Assembly: GCA_947504045.1 (NCBI GenBank)
Contig: CANNFY010000001.1
Location: forward strand, 124,001-188,000
From: an uncultured Maribacter sp.
GTDB lineage: Bacteria; Bacteroidota; Bacteroidia; Flavobacteriales; Flavobacteriaceae
Reading direction: 5' to 3'
DNA: 64,000 bases
Position numbers and translations under genes: made by a program. Positions 26,995 to 36,734 of the stretch are shown here, one piece after another (position 1 is the stretch's first letter; every line of letters begins with the position of its first letter). The notes beneath the pieces were generated by a model. That model saw only the letters and a program-made list of their open reading frames with translations, searched no databases and was not told the origin of the DNA.

Positions 26995-27002
26995 TATATT
27001 TG
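26995..27002 (+). promoter_or_regulatory. -7 element for the OmpA/TSP3 gene
   Basis: TATATTTG, an exact TAnnTTTG match, 40 bp before the ATG at 27043. Confidence 0.5.
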
Positions 27003-27042
27003 TACTTAACAAACCTAATTTCCAACCAAAATCACCCTTATT

Positions 27043-29229
27043 ATGAAAAAACTATTTCTCTTATCACTCCTCTTTTTTAGTGTAAATTTAAGTAATGCGC
27101 AAAGCTACATAGGCTTTTTAACGGATAACTACAGTGGTGTTCATGGTGTTATTTCTAACCCTGCAAATATTACAGATTCTAGATTTAAAACCGATGTAAA
27201 TCTTGTTGGCGCTAGCATTTTCTTTGCTAATGATTATTACGGCGTAAAAGTATCAGATGTATTGAGTAGCGATTATGATTTTGAAGAAGATGCCACAACA
27301 AATCCAACTAACAACAATAATATATTTGGTAATGCAGATATATTAGGCCCTTCTTTTATGTTTAATTTGGATAAAAAAAGTTCTATTGCTGTTTTTAGTA
27401 GAATGCGAGTTAACTACAACATAAACAAAATTAATGGAGAAACTTTTGAAAGCATTTCTAATGATTTTGATGAAACCGAAGATTTTAATGTTAATGAAGA
27501 AGATTACTATTTAACAGGAAATGCTTGGGCAGAAATTGGTATTACCTATGCAAGAACCATTTACAACAAAGAAAAACACTTTGTAAAAGGAGGTGTCTCT
27601 TTAAAATATTTACAAGGACTTGGTAATGCATACTCTAGCGGAAAAGAAGTAACTATAGATTATGATGCTGATGGCAGCGATTTAGGCGGCGGTGCAACAA
27701 CAGGTAGCATTACCTCTACAGGAGAAGTAACTTACGGACACAGTGATAATATTGATGGTAATTTTGATGATTTTGAATTTGAAATTATAGATGGCGCTAC
27801 TGGCTTTGGAGTAGATCTTGGTTTTGTTTATGAATACAGACCAGATTATGCTTCTTATAATTCTACAGATATGGATGGTAACATATATGGCCAAAAAGAC
27901 AAAAACAAGTATAAATTTAAATTTGGTGTATCTATTACAGATATTGGTAGTATAAAATATAAAAATGGGACTGCAAAAACCTACGATATTGCCAACACAG
28001 TTACTGAAGATGACTTTGAGAATGAAGAAAATTTTGAAGATATTTTAAACAATCTTTATAGAGAAATAAGTTCTGGTGCTTCAACAAAAGTAATGTTGCC
28101 AACAGCATTACATTTAAATGCCGATTGGAACATGCTTAAAAAGTTTTACCTAAATCTTAACGCTGACCTTTCATTAAGCTCTAACAGTAAAGAAAACACG
28201 AATAGAATTGCTAACATTACATCATTAACCCCAAGGTTTGAGAGTAAAATTTTTAGTTTTTATATGCCTTTAAGTATTATACAAGGTAGCGGTTTTCAAT
28301 GGGGTGCAGGTCTTAGAGCTGGCCCATTGTACTTTGGTTCTGGAACATTAATTTCTTCTTTAACAAGTAAAGACACTAAAGCCACTGATTTTTATATGGG
28401 ACTAAAAATTCCTGTATACCAAAATAGCCCAAAAGATAAAGATGACGATGGCGTACCAAACAAACAAGACAAGTGTCCAAAAATTGCTGGACCAGTTGAA
28501 AATGGCGGATGTCCTTGGGAAGACACCGATGAAGATACCGTATTAGACAAAGATGACCAATGCCCAGAAGAAGCCGGACCAGTTGAAAATAATGGTTGCC
28601 CATGGAAAGACTCTGACGGAGATTCTATTTTAGATAAAGATGATAGTTGCCCTGATGAAGCCGGATTACCAGAAAACAATGGTTGTCTATACAAAGATAC
28701 TGATGGAGATTCTGTTTTAGACAAAGATGATACTTGCCCAGAAGAAGCTGGACCAGTTGAAAATAATGGATGCCCATGGAAAGATTCTGACGGAGATTCT
28801 ATTTTAGATAAAGATGATAATTGTCCAGAAAAAGCGGGAACAGCAGCAAATAACGGTTGCCCAGAGGTTACAGAAACTGTACAAAAAACACTAAACAATT
28901 ACGCTAAAACTATTTTATTTAATACTGGAAAAACATCTATTAAAGTGGAGTCTACCACAGCTTTAATTGAAATTATGCAAATTTTAAAAGAATATCCTAA
29001 TGCAAAATTCTCTGTAGAAGGACATACAGATAGTGTTGGTAGCGAAGTAACAAACCAAAAACTATCCGAAAACAGAGCTATTGCTGTTAAAGACTTTTTA
29101 ATAGAAAAAGGCATAGACCCTTCTAGATTAAGTGCTGTTGGTTATGGAGAAACAAAACCTATAGCTACTAATATGTATAAAGATGGTAGAGCACAAAACC
29201 GAAGAGTAGAAATTAACTTGGTAAAATAA
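27043..29229 (+). CDS. OmpA-family outer membrane protein with DUF5723-like barrel and TSP3 repeats (728 aa)
   Basis: Signal peptide (ending at NLSNAQ), then a large barrel-like region (about residues 20-460) resembling the DUF5723 group, beginning [19 protein letters not shown]. Residues 465-609 hold five thrombospondin type 3 calcium-binding repeats of 29 residues each ([15 protein letters not shown] type). The C-terminal OmpA domain (about 615-728) has the peptidoglycan-binding [12 protein letters not shown] and [10 protein letters not shown]. It therefore links the outer membrane to peptidoglycan through a calcium-stiffened rod. Single-gene transcript with its own promoter and terminator. 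Confidence 0.88.
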   Translation: MKKLFLLSLLFFSVNLSNAQSYIGFLTDNYSGVHGVISNPANITDSRFKTDVNLVGASIFFANDYYGVKVSDVLSSDYDFEEDATTNPTNNNNIFGNADILGPSFMFNLDKKSSIAVFSRMRVNYNINKINGETFESISNDFDETEDFNVNEEDYYLTGNAWAEIGITYARTIYNKEKHFVKGGVSLKYLQGLGNAYSSGKEVTIDYDADGSDLGGGATTGSITSTGEVTYGHSDNIDGNFDDFEFEIIDGATGFGVDLGFVYEYRPDYASYNSTDMDGNIYGQKDKNKYKFKFGVSITDIGSIKYKNGTAKTYDIANTVTEDDFENEENFEDILNNLYREISSGASTKVMLPTALHLNADWNMLKKFYLNLNADLSLSSNSKENTNRIANITSLTPRFESKIFSFYMPLSIIQGSGFQWGAGLRAGPLYFGSGTLISSLTSKDTKATDFYMGLKIPVYQNSPKDKDDDGVPNKQDKCPKIAGPVENGGCPWEDTDEDTVLDKDDQCPEEAGPVENNGCPWKDSDGDSILDKDDSCPDEAGLPENNGCLYKDTDGDSVLDKDDTCPEEAGPVENNGCPWKDSDGDSILDKDDNCPEKAGTAANNGCPEVTETVQKTLNNYAKTILFNTGKTSIKVESTTALIEIMQILKEYPNAKFSVEGHTDSVGSEVTNQKLSENRAIAVKDFLIEKGIDPSRLSAVGYGETKPIATNMYKDGRAQNRRVEINLVK
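28435..28869 (+). repeat. five tandem 87-bp TSP3 repeat units
   Basis: Units begin at 28435, 28522, 28609, 28696 and 28783, each exactly 29 codons with fixed DxDxD and Cys positions. The stretch spanning the end of unit 2 and start of unit 3 is almost identical at DNA level to that spanning units 4 and 5, which suggests recent duplication or gene conversion. Confidence 0.92.
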
Positions 29230-29246
29230 CAACAACCCTCTACAAA

Positions 29247-29290
29247 AATAAAGGGCAGGTAACTTCTAAATAGCTACCTGCCCTTTTTAT
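29247..29290. terminator. bidirectional terminator between OmpA/TSP3 gene and sppA
   Basis: Stem AAGGGCAGGTA (29251-29261) pairs with TACCTGCCCTT (29275-29285), followed by a T run, 21 bp after the plus-strand stop. Confidence 0.87.
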
Positions 29291-29309
29291 TTTTAGTAAA
29301 CATATACCG

Positions 29310-31070
29310 TTACTTAATATCTAAAGTGTAAGGCATTCTTACTTGCACTCCTTTTTGGTTCATTGCCTTTTTAATTTCCTTTACTATAGCGTAGCCCTCT
29401 GGGCCAATTTCTTTAGCTAAAATTTCTTCTTTATTAAAAATACTTGCACTCCCTAAATCTTCCATTAATTTTTCTAGGCCAGTCTTGTATTTAGGAAATT
29501 TTTTTATTCCATATTTTTCAACTTCCGCTAAATTAGCAGCTGCTTTAATAGCATCATCTAAAGTTCCTAACTCATCTACCAAACCAATACGTTTAGCATC
29601 TACCCCACTCCAAACTCTACCTTGCGCAATACTATCAGCTTGCGCCATAGATATACCTCTTCCTTGAGACACTTTTTCTAAAAAGGTAGTATAAGTAGCC
29701 TCTATGCTTTCTTGTACTTGCTCTCTAAAATTAGCATTCATTGGTTCAAAAACAGAGTAACCAATAGAATTTTCATTTGTTCCAACTTGCTCTGCATTAA
29801 TTCCTATATCTGCAGCTAACTTATTTACATTAGGTATAGTACCAAAAACACCAATAGAGCCTGTAATGGTAGTTGGCTCTGCATATATTTTATCAGCTCC
29901 AGCTGCAATATAATACCCTCCAGAAGCAGCAACATTACCCATAGATACCACCACCGGTTTCACTTCTTTTGCCAATGCAACTTCTCTCCAAATTATATCT
30001 GAAGTTAAAGCACTACCACCAGGAGAGTTAACTCGTAAAACAATAGCTTTTACTTTTTCGTCATCTCTTGCCTTAATAATAGCCTCATTAATAAGCCCTT
30101 GTCCAATTACCTCATTACTACCTTCTCCATATAATATTTCTCCTTGAGCATAAATAACAGCTATCTTATTATCTCCTTTATTTATTTTTACACCACTAGC
30201 TTTTATACTATAGTCTTGTATACTTACAAGGTTAATTTCTTTATCCTTTTCAATTCCCGCTGCTTTTTTCAACTTATTTTCATAAGCATCATAATACGCA
30301 ATTGCATCAACTAATTTAGACTCCTTTGCATACTTTGGCATTCTACCACCTAAAGTATCTGCAATACTATTTATAGCATCTACACTCATATTTCTACTTT
30401 CGGAAATATCGTTTACTACAGAGTTCCAAATAGAAGTAATTAATTCTTTTATTTGTATTCTATTAGCATCACTCATATTGTTATTTAAATAAGGTTCCAC
30501 AGCGCTTTTATACTTACCGTGTCTAATAACCTCCATTTTAACCCCCGTTTTTTCTTGTAATTCTTTATAAAAAAGAACCTGGGTAGAAAGCCCTTTAAAG
30601 TCTAATACACCAACCGGGTTTAGGAATACAGAATCGGATACACTTGCTAAATAATAATCTTTTTGCATGTAAAAATCTCCGTAAGAATAAATAAACTTTC
30701 CACTTTCTTTAAAATCTTTTAATGCTTTTCTTATAGCCTGTGTTTGCGCCCAACCAGACATTAAAAAATTATTATTTATACTTATACCTGTAAGATTATT
30801 ATCTGTTTTAGCAACCTTAATAGCGTGCAAAATTTTATCTAAATCTTCTGTTTTCTGAAAAAAAGCATTAAAAGGATTAGCTTCATCACCACCCACATAA
30901 TCACTTATTGGTTGCTGCAATTGCAGTTCTAATACAGACTTAGGCTTTATATCTAAAGTTTCTGAACTCCCACTTGATAGGGCTACAAAAATCATAAACA
31001 TTACAAACATTATCCCAAAAGCTATTATACAACCCAAAATAGCAGCTAAAAGATTTCTTAAAAAATTCAT
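29310..31070 (-). CDS. sppA: signal peptide peptidase SppA, 67K type
   Basis: Membrane-anchored peptidase that degrades cleaved signal peptides. One N-terminal helix (about residues 8-32) and two tandem S49 domains. The Ser/Lys dyad is split between them as in E. coli: K188 in GKYKSAVEPYL (first half) and S383 in NVAASGGYYIAAGAD (second half). 586 aa, normal for the long form. Divergent from the folK fusion gene; a TATCTTTG element lies 25 bp upstream. Confidence 0.95.
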   Translation of the reverse strand: MNFLRNLLAAILGCIIAFGIMFVMFMIFVALSSGSSETLDIKPKSVLELQLQQPISDYVGGDEANPFNAFFQKTEDLDKILHAIKVAKTDNNLTGISINNNFLMSGWAQTQAIRKALKDFKESGKFIYSYGDFYMQKDYYLASVSDSVFLNPVGVLDFKGLSTQVLFYKELQEKTGVKMEVIRHGKYKSAVEPYLNNNMSDANRIQIKELITSIWNSVVNDISESRNMSVDAINSIADTLGGRMPKYAKESKLVDAIAYYDAYENKLKKAAGIEKDKEINLVSIQDYSIKASGVKINKGDNKIAVIYAQGEILYGEGSNEVIGQGLINEAIIKARDDEKVKAIVLRVNSPGGSALTSDIIWREVALAKEVKPVVVSMGNVAASGGYYIAAGADKIYAEPTTITGSIGVFGTIPNVNKLAADIGINAEQVGTNENSIGYSVFEPMNANFREQVQESIEATYTTFLEKVSQGRGISMAQADSIAQGRVWSGVDAKRIGLVDELGTLDDAIKAAANLAEVEKYGIKKFPKYKTGLEKLMEDLGSASIFNKEEILAKEIGPEGYAIVKEIKKAMNQKGVQVRMPYTLDIK

Positions 31071-31095
31071 TAAATAAGCAATTAATATTAGCGAA

Positions 31096-31103
31096 CAAAG
31101 ATA
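31096..31103 (-). promoter_or_regulatory. -7 element for sppA
   Basis: TATCTTTG on the minus strand, exact TAnnTTTG, 25 bp before the sppA ATG at 31070. It lies in the 71-bp divergent gap shared with the folK-dNK gene. Confidence 0.5.
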
Positions 31104-31141
31104 ACCAATTGAAATTGTTTTACTTATTTTGCTTGAAGATT

Positions 31142-32287
31142 ATGAACAACACAAAAAACACATATATTTCTATTGGCAGTAACTTAGGCAATAGACTAGA
31201 AACTATACAAGAAGCAATTTTTTTAATTGATAAAAGTATTGGATCCGTAATAAAATGTTCGAAAGTATATGAATGCCCTGCATGGGGGTTTGTTGGCGAA
31301 AATTTTTTAAATGCTTGCTTATTAGTACAGACTAAATTATCTCCAGAAAATTTATTGAATAAACTTTTAAAGATTGAAAAAATATTAGGAAGAGAAAGGT
31401 CTTTGCAAAATGGATACCAATCAAGAACTATAGATTTAGATATTATTTATTTTGATACCTTAATACAAAAAGACTCTAATTTAACTATACCGCACCCTAA
31501 ATTACAGGAACGACTATTTGTATTAAAACCCTTAGCTGATATTGCCCCACAGTTTTATCATCCTATTTTAAATAAAGACACTAGAAATTTAATACAAGAA
31601 TGTAAAGACAAAAGTATTTTAACCAAAACAAAGTACCTCTTATTTTGCAATAAGAAAAGCCTATTAACAAGTTCTCAATTTATTTCTATTGAAGGTAATA
31701 TTGGTGCCGGAAAAACTACATTAGCAACTAAAATTGCAAACGAGTTTAATGGCAAATTGGTTTTAGAACGCTTTGCAGAAAATCCATTTTTACCCAATTT
31801 TTATAAAGACCAAGCCAGATATGCGTTTCCTTTAGAAATGTCTTTTTTAGCAGACAGATACCAACAATTTTCTGATGATACCTCTCAATTTGACCTTTTT
31901 AAAGACTTTATGGTAAGTGATTATGATATTTTTAAATCGCTAATTTTTGCCAAAGTAACCTTACAAAAAGACGAATATGAGCTATACCGTAAAATTTTTA
32001 ACTTTATGCATAAAGAGGTAAAAAGACCACAAATTTATGTTTACTTATACCAAAGTACAGAGCGTCTTTTAGAAAATATAAAAAAGAGAGGAAGAGACTA
32101 TGAGCAGGGTATACAAACCGAATACTTAGAAAAAATTAACCGAGGATATTTTGATTTTCTTAAAGGATACCCAAAAGAAAATAGCCTTGTTATTGATGTT
32201 ACTAATTTAGATTTTGTAGCCAATAAAAAAGACTATCAAGTAATTATAGACAAAATAGCAAAACAAGCTTTTAAACAATTGAATTAA
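31142..32287 (+). CDS. folK: bifunctional HPPK (FolK) - deoxynucleoside kinase fusion (381 aa)
   Basis: Residues 1 to about 165 are FolK, 6-hydroxymethyl-7,8-dihydropterin pyrophosphokinase of folate synthesis: YISIGSNLGNRLETI, then QSRTIDLDIIYFD (catalytic Asp pair) and TIPHPKLQERLFVLKPL. From about residue 178 a complete deoxynucleoside kinase begins: FISIEGNIGAGKTTLATKI (Walker A), ERFAENPFLPNFY, and an Arg-rich lid KKRGRDYEQG. The kinase salvages deoxynucleosides. The linker is short. The fusion joins tetrahydrofolate and dNTP supply in one chain. ATG 31142 fits the FolK start; the frame upstream reaches only a TTG. Confidence 0.93.
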   Translation: MNNTKNTYISIGSNLGNRLETIQEAIFLIDKSIGSVIKCSKVYECPAWGFVGENFLNACLLVQTKLSPENLLNKLLKIEKILGRERSLQNGYQSRTIDLDIIYFDTLIQKDSNLTIPHPKLQERLFVLKPLADIAPQFYHPILNKDTRNLIQECKDKSILTKTKYLLFCNKKSLLTSSQFISIEGNIGAGKTTLATKIANEFNGKLVLERFAENPFLPNFYKDQARYAFPLEMSFLADRYQQFSDDTSQFDLFKDFMVSDYDIFKSLIFAKVTLQKDEYELYRKIFNFMHKEVKRPQIYVYLYQSTERLLENIKKRGRDYEQGIQTEYLEKINRGYFDFLKGYPKENSLVIDVTNLDFVANKKDYQVIIDKIAKQAFKQLN

Positions 32288-32376
32288 TATAATTTTAGCA
32301 ATTTTCTTGCACATTTTAAATCAATTTCCGTAATTGCAATTGCATTTATGCAACTAACTAACTCAAACTTTACTCA

Positions 32377-32405
32377 AAAAACCCAACGTTAAGTTGGGTT
32401 TTTTA
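32377..32405. terminator. bidirectional terminator overlapping the end of the SpoU methyltransferase gene
   Basis: Stem AACCCAAC (32380-32387) with GTTGGGTT (32393-32400), flanked by A and T runs. The stop codon of the minus-strand methyltransferase (32391-32389) lies in the loop, so the last coding bases form one arm. Confidence 0.85.
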
Positions 32406-32934
32406 ATGCTTTAATTTTTGCAAAAACATCCCAAACAACAATACCAGCACTAACTGAAATATTTAGAGAATGCTTTGTGCCAAATTGTGGAATTTCTATA
32501 ACATTAGAACATAAATCTACCACTTCTTGCGAAACACCTTTTACTTCATTTCCAAAAATTAAAGCATACTTTTCATTTGTTTTTGCATTAAAATTTTGCA
32601 GCATCATTGCATTTTCTGCCTGCTCAATAGCCAACGTAAGATAGCCCTGTTCGTTTAACTTCTGTATTAAATTAGATGTGTTTTCAACATATTCCCAAGA
32701 AACACTCTCTGTTGCCCCAAGTGCTGTTTTATTAATATCTTTATTTGGAGGAGTAGCCGTAATACCGCAGAGGTATATTTTTTCAATTAAAAAAGCATCT
32801 GAAGTTCTAAAAACAGAACCTATATTATTTAAACTTCTAATATTATCTAAAACTATAACTACTGGAGTTTTATTAGCTTTCTTAAATTCATCTATACCTA
32901 GGCGCTCTAATTCATCATTCTTTAATTTTCGCAT
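32389..32934 (-). CDS. TrmH/SpoU-family RNA 2'-O-methyltransferase (181 aa)
   Basis: SPOUT-fold methyltransferase. All three SpoU motifs are present: VVLDNIRSLNNIGSVFRTSDA (motif 1, residues about 27-47, with the Asn/Arg), ALIFGNEVKGVS (motif 2, SAM knot) and IEIPQFGTKHSLNISVSAGI (motif 3). It modifies tRNA or rRNA; at 181 aa it lacks the N-terminal substrate-binding domain of RlmB, so it resembles TrmL/TrmH-like enzymes. Target unknown. Its stop codon is inside the terminator loop. Confidence 0.92.
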   Translation of the reverse strand: MRKLKNDELERLGIDEFKKANKTPVVIVLDNIRSLNNIGSVFRTSDAFLIEKIYLCGITATPPNKDINKTALGATESVSWEYVENTSNLIQKLNEQGYLTLAIEQAENAMMLQNFNAKTNEKYALIFGNEVKGVSQEVVDLCSNVIEIPQFGTKHSLNISVSAGIVVWDVFAKIKALKNPT

Positions 32935-33074
32935 GTATCTATTCTATTAAAATAGCAAAACAAACTGCTTTACTGTTCTTTTTTTAAGTTATCCTGAAAT
33001 ATCAACAATAGTATATATTGTTTAAGGAAAATATTATTTTCGTTAGGTTACAAAAATACTTTAAAAATTACCAA

Positions 33075-35696
33075 TTGGCAGCTAAAGAAAAAACAAAGAA
33101 GGTTACCCCTTTAATGCAACAATACAATACTATAAAAACAAAGTATCCAGATGCTATGTTACTATTTAGGGTTGGTGATTTTTATGAAACTTTTGGTGAA
33201 GATGCTATTAAAGCGTCTAAAATATTAGGCATTACCTTAACAAACAGAAACAATGGAGGGGAAAAAACAGAATTAGCTGGTTTTCCTCATCATTCTGTAA
33301 ATACTTATTTGCCCAAGCTTGTTAAAGCTGGCCAAAGAGTAGCTATATGCGACCAACTAGAAGACCCTAAACAAACCAAAACCATTGTAAAAAGAGGTGT
33401 AACAGAATTAGTTACTCCTGGAGTTGCTTTAAATGATGATATTTTAAATGCTAAAACCAATAATTTTTTATGTGCGGTTCATTTTGGTAGAAAAAAATTA
33501 GGAATTGCTTTTGTTGATATTTCTACCGGAGAATTTTTAACTTCAGAAGGTACTGAAGAACAAATAGATAAACTTTTACAAAATTTTAGCCCTAACGAAA
33601 TACTAATATCTAAAAGCCATAAAAAGGAATTTTTAGAGGTTTTTGGAACACAATTTCATACTTTTTTTATAGAAGATTGGGTTTTTCAAGAAGATTACAC
33701 CAAAGAAACTCTTACAAACCACTTTAAAACAAATACCCTTAAAGGTTTTGGTGTAGAACACTTAATAAATGGTACTGTTGCCTCTGGAGTAGTTTTACAT
33801 TATTTATCCGAAACACAACACAACCAATTACAACATATAAATAAATTACAACGTATTGCCGAAGATGAATATATATGGATGGATAGGTTTACAATTAAAA
33901 ACCTAGAACTTTACCACTCCAACAATATTAATGCAGTTACTTTGTTAGATGTAATTGATAAAACTATTTCTCCAATGGGAGGAAGAATGATAAAACGCTG
34001 GTTAGCATTACCTCTAAAAAACTTAGAACGAATACAAAAAAGGCATGCTGTAATTACCTATTTAACTAAAGAAGAGGAAAATTTAGATAAGCTACAACAC
34101 TGGATAAAGCAAATGGGAGATTTAGAACGTTTAATTTCTAAAGTCTCTACAGGAAAAGTAAACCCTAGAGAAATAATACAACTAAAAAATTCTTTAGAAG
34201 CCATTATTCCTTTAAAACAATTAACAAAAAATGCCAAAAACGAGGCTCTTAACCTTATAGGCGACCAATTACATAGTTGCGATTTATTACGCAATAAAAT
34301 TAAAGAAATGCTAAGCGAAGAAGCTCCTGTTAATATCTTAAAAGGAAACGCTATAGCAAAAGGATATTCTGAAGAGTTAGACGAATTAAGAAACCTTGCT
34401 TTTTCTGGAAAAGAGTATTTAGATAATATGCTCAAGAGAGAAACCGACAGAACAGGTATTAGCTCTCTTAAAATAGCATCTAATAACGTGTTCGGATACT
34501 ATATAGAAGTACGCAATACACATAAAGACAAAGTGCCAGAAGAATGGATTCGTAAACAAACTTTAGTAAATGCGGAACGTTATATTACAGAAGAATTAAA
34601 AGAATACGAAGCTAAAATACTTGGAGCAGAAGAACGAATTTTAAATCTTGAACAACAACTATTCTCACAACTTGTAGTTTGGATGCAAGAATATATTGCT
34701 CCAGTACAAAATAACGCGCAACTAATAGCGCAATTAGATTGTCTTTGTGGTTTTACACAACTAGCAAAACAAAACAATTATGTTTTGCCAGAAATAAATG
34801 AGTCTACAGACCTTTCTATACTAAATGGTAGACACCCTGTAATAGAAAAACAGCTACCACTAGGAGAAACCTATATTGCCAATGATGTACACTTAGACAG
34901 AACGCAACAGCAAATAATAATGATTACAGGGCCCAATATGAGTGGTAAATCTGCCATATTAAGACAAACGGCCTTAATTATTTTATTGGCACAAATGGGT
35001 AGTTTTGTTCCTGCAGAAGCTGCAACAATTGGTTTAGTAGACAAAATATTTACTCGCGTTGGAGCTAGTGATAATATTTCTATGGGAGAATCTACATTTA
35101 TGGTAGAAATGAATGAGACAGCCTCTATCTTAAACAACCTATCTGAACGTAGTTTAGTTCTTTTAGATGAAATTGGACGTGGCACAAGTACTTATGATGG
35201 TATTTCTATAGCTTGGGCTATATCAGAATATTTACATGAGCACCCTGCAAAAGCAAAAACATTATTTGCAACACATTATCATGAACTTAATGAAATGTGT
35301 ACCACTTTTGAGCGTATAAAAAATTACAATGTTTCTGTTAAAGAATTAAAAGATACGGTTCTGTTTTTAAGAAAACTTACTCCTGGAGGAAGCGAACATA
35401 GTTTTGGAATACATGTTGCAAAAATGGCCGGAATGCCACAACAAGTAATTTTTAAGGCAAATAAAATTCTAAAAAAATTAGAAAAATCTCATTCTAGCGA
35501 AGAACTTACAGATAAATTACAATCTGCACAAAATGAAATGCAACTAAGTTTCTTTAATTTAGACGACCCATTATTAGAGCAAATAAAAGAGGAAATCACT
35601 CATTTAGACATAGATACGTTAACTCCTGTTGAAGCATTAATGAAGTTAAACGAAATTAAACGCTTGCTTGTAAAAAAGAAGAAAGCAACCTCTTAA
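33075..35696 (+). CDS. mutS: DNA mismatch repair protein MutS, probable TTG start
   Basis: Mismatch recognition ATPase. The N-terminal mismatch-binding domain has [16 protein letters not shown] (the Phe-x-Glu clamp motif). Walker A is [13 protein letters not shown] (from G619), the ABC-type region reads [11 protein letters not shown], and Walker [13 protein letters not shown], followed by ATHYHEL. No ATG precedes the conserved VTPLMQQY segment near enough; LAAKEKTKK fits a start at TTG 33075, giving 873 aa. A longer frame back to a TTG at 33018 is possible but the added residues look non-conserved. Usual Bacteroidota length. Confidence 0.94.
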   Translation: MAAKEKTKKVTPLMQQYNTIKTKYPDAMLLFRVGDFYETFGEDAIKASKILGITLTNRNNGGEKTELAGFPHHSVNTYLPKLVKAGQRVAICDQLEDPKQTKTIVKRGVTELVTPGVALNDDILNAKTNNFLCAVHFGRKKLGIAFVDISTGEFLTSEGTEEQIDKLLQNFSPNEILISKSHKKEFLEVFGTQFHTFFIEDWVFQEDYTKETLTNHFKTNTLKGFGVEHLINGTVASGVVLHYLSETQHNQLQHINKLQRIAEDEYIWMDRFTIKNLELYHSNNINAVTLLDVIDKTISPMGGRMIKRWLALPLKNLERIQKRHAVITYLTKEEENLDKLQHWIKQMGDLERLISKVSTGKVNPREIIQLKNSLEAIIPLKQLTKNAKNEALNLIGDQLHSCDLLRNKIKEMLSEEAPVNILKGNAIAKGYSEELDELRNLAFSGKEYLDNMLKRETDRTGISSLKIASNNVFGYYIEVRNTHKDKVPEEWIRKQTLVNAERYITEELKEYEAKILGAEERILNLEQQLFSQLVVWMQEYIAPVQNNAQLIAQLDCLCGFTQLAKQNNYVLPEINESTDLSILNGRHPVIEKQLPLGETYIANDVHLDRTQQQIIMITGPNMSGKSAILRQTALIILLAQMGSFVPAEAATIGLVDKIFTRVGASDNISMGESTFMVEMNETASILNNLSERSLVLLDEIGRGTSTYDGISIAWAISEYLHEHPAKAKTLFATHYHELNEMCTTFERIKNYNVSVKELKDTVLFLRKLTPGGSEHSFGIHVAKMAGMPQQVIFKANKILKKLEKSHSSEELTDKLQSAQNEMQLSFFNLDDPLLEQIKEEITHLDIDTLTPVEALMKLNEIKRLLVKKKKATS

Positions 35697-35726
35697 AAAA
35701 AAATCTATTTTTTTCTTTAAAATTAC

Positions 35727-35756
35727 TTTGCAATTTATATAATTATCTTAAATTTG
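35727..35756 (+). promoter_or_regulatory. promoter of the tRNA-Gly/tRNA-Leu transcript
   Basis: TTTG at 35727-35730, an 18-bp spacer, then TAAATTTG at 35749-35756: exact matches to both consensus elements. tRNA-Gly starts 41 bp downstream. Confidence 0.7.
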
Positions 35757-35796
35757 CACCCGCATCTGGAAACAGATTCTTGTTCTTAAACATAAT

Positions 35797-35868
35797 GCGA
35801 AAGTAGCTCAGGGGTAGAGCATCACCTTGCCAAGGTGGAGGTCGAGGGTTCGAATCCCTTTTTTCGCT
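35797..35868 (+). tRNA. tRNA-Gly (anticodon GCC)
   Basis: Cloverleaf: acceptor GCGAAAG with TTTTCGC (one G-U), D arm around AGCTCAGGGGTAGAGC, anticodon loop TTGCCAA with stem CACC/GGTG, and T arm with GGTTCGAATCC. Discriminator T; CCA is not encoded (CAG follows). Confidence 0.95.
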
Positions 35869-35909
35869 CAGTATAATATACCAATTGGCTGTTATTTATA
35901 ACAGTACAG

Positions 35910-35996
35910 GCTCGAGTGGTGGAATTGGTAGACACGTTGGACTTAAAATCCAATGGACATTAGTCCGTATGGGTTCAAGTCCCATCTCGAGTACCA
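35910..35996 (+). tRNA. tRNA-Leu (anticodon UAA)
   Basis: Class II tRNA with a long variable arm. Acceptor GCTCGAG pairs with CTCGAGT, the anticodon stem-loop is TTGGA-CTTAAAA-TCCAA, and the T arm contains GGGTTCAAGTCCC. The 3' CCA is encoded. It lies 41 bp after tRNA-Gly. Confidence 0.95.
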
Positions 35997-36035
35997 AAAC
36001 CCTTGTTAATCTTATGATTTTCAAGGGTTTTTTAA
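35997..36035 (+). terminator. terminator after tRNA-Leu
   Basis: Stem AAACCCTTG (35997-36005) pairs with CAAGGGTTT (36022-36030), followed by T residues, directly after the encoded CCA. Confidence 0.8.
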
Positions 36036-36094
36036 TTTAAGATACTATCTAAATAAACTATTTACTATCTTTAAAATTAAAGCTATATATAGTT

Positions 36095-36730
36095 ATGAAA
36101 AAGAAAGTAAAAAAAATTTTATTACTTATTATAACTATTCCGTGTGTTGCTCTTTTACTATGCAATTTTGTTATTAGCTCTACTACAAAAAATAAAACGT
36201 ATAACAATATTTTAAGTATTCCTAAAAATAAAGTTGGTTTGGTTTTAGGAACTTCTAAAAAACTTATTAGCGGCCAAGAAAACCCATACTATACACATAG
36301 AATAAATGCTACTATAGCTCTTTTTAACGCTGCTAAAATTGATTTTATTCTTGTAAGCGGAGACAACGGAAGTATTTATTACAACGAACCCGATGCGTTT
36401 AAAAAAGACCTAATAAAAGGAGGCGTACCTGCAGATAAAATATTTTTAGATTATGCAGGGTTTAGAACTCTTGACTCTATGGTTAGAGCAAAAGCTGTAT
36501 TTGGCTTAGACTCTGTTACCATAATTTCTCAAAAATTCCATACCGAAAGAGCTATCTATATTGCTCAAAAAAAGGGCTTACACGCCATTGGCTATAACGC
36601 AAAAGATATTAATGGCAAATCCGGACTTAAAGTACACTTAAGAGAATACTTTGCAAGAGTAAAAGTATTTATAGATTTAGTATTAAATACACAACCTAAA
36701 TTTTTTGGAGATAAAATTAGTATCGAATAG
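36095..36730 (+). CDS. SanA/YdcF-like DUF218 protein (211 aa)
   Basis: An N-terminal membrane anchor (ILLLIITIPCVALLLCNFVIS) is followed by a DUF218 domain: VGLVLGTSKK at the first strand, RINATIALFNAAKIDFILVS, DYAGFRTLDSMVRAKAVFG and the IISQKFHTERAIYIAQKKG helix. This matches the SanA group ('vancomycin high temperature exclusion'), linked in E. coli to envelope permeability. Single gene; 4 bp separate its stop from that of the convergent OmpA gene. Confidence 0.9.
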   Translation: MKKKVKKILLLIITIPCVALLLCNFVISSTTKNKTYNNILSIPKNKVGLVLGTSKKLISGQENPYYTHRINATIALFNAAKIDFILVSGDNGSIYYNEPDAFKKDLIKGGVPADKIFLDYAGFRTLDSMVRAKAVFGLDSVTIISQKFHTERAIYIAQKKGLHAIGYNAKDINGKSGLKVHLREYFARVKVFIDLVLNTQPKFFGDKISIE

Positions 36731-36734
36731 CTAT

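Noticed and set aside
28392-28898. A 168-codon open frame on the minus strand, rich in Ser and Gly
   Set aside because: It is antisense to the TSP3 repeats; its regularity comes from the repeat itself, and the plus-strand protein has a clear family match.
35797-35996. Integration (att) site at the tRNA pair
   Set aside because: No integrase and no repeated tRNA 3' end within the window; both tRNAs are intact with ordinary flanks.
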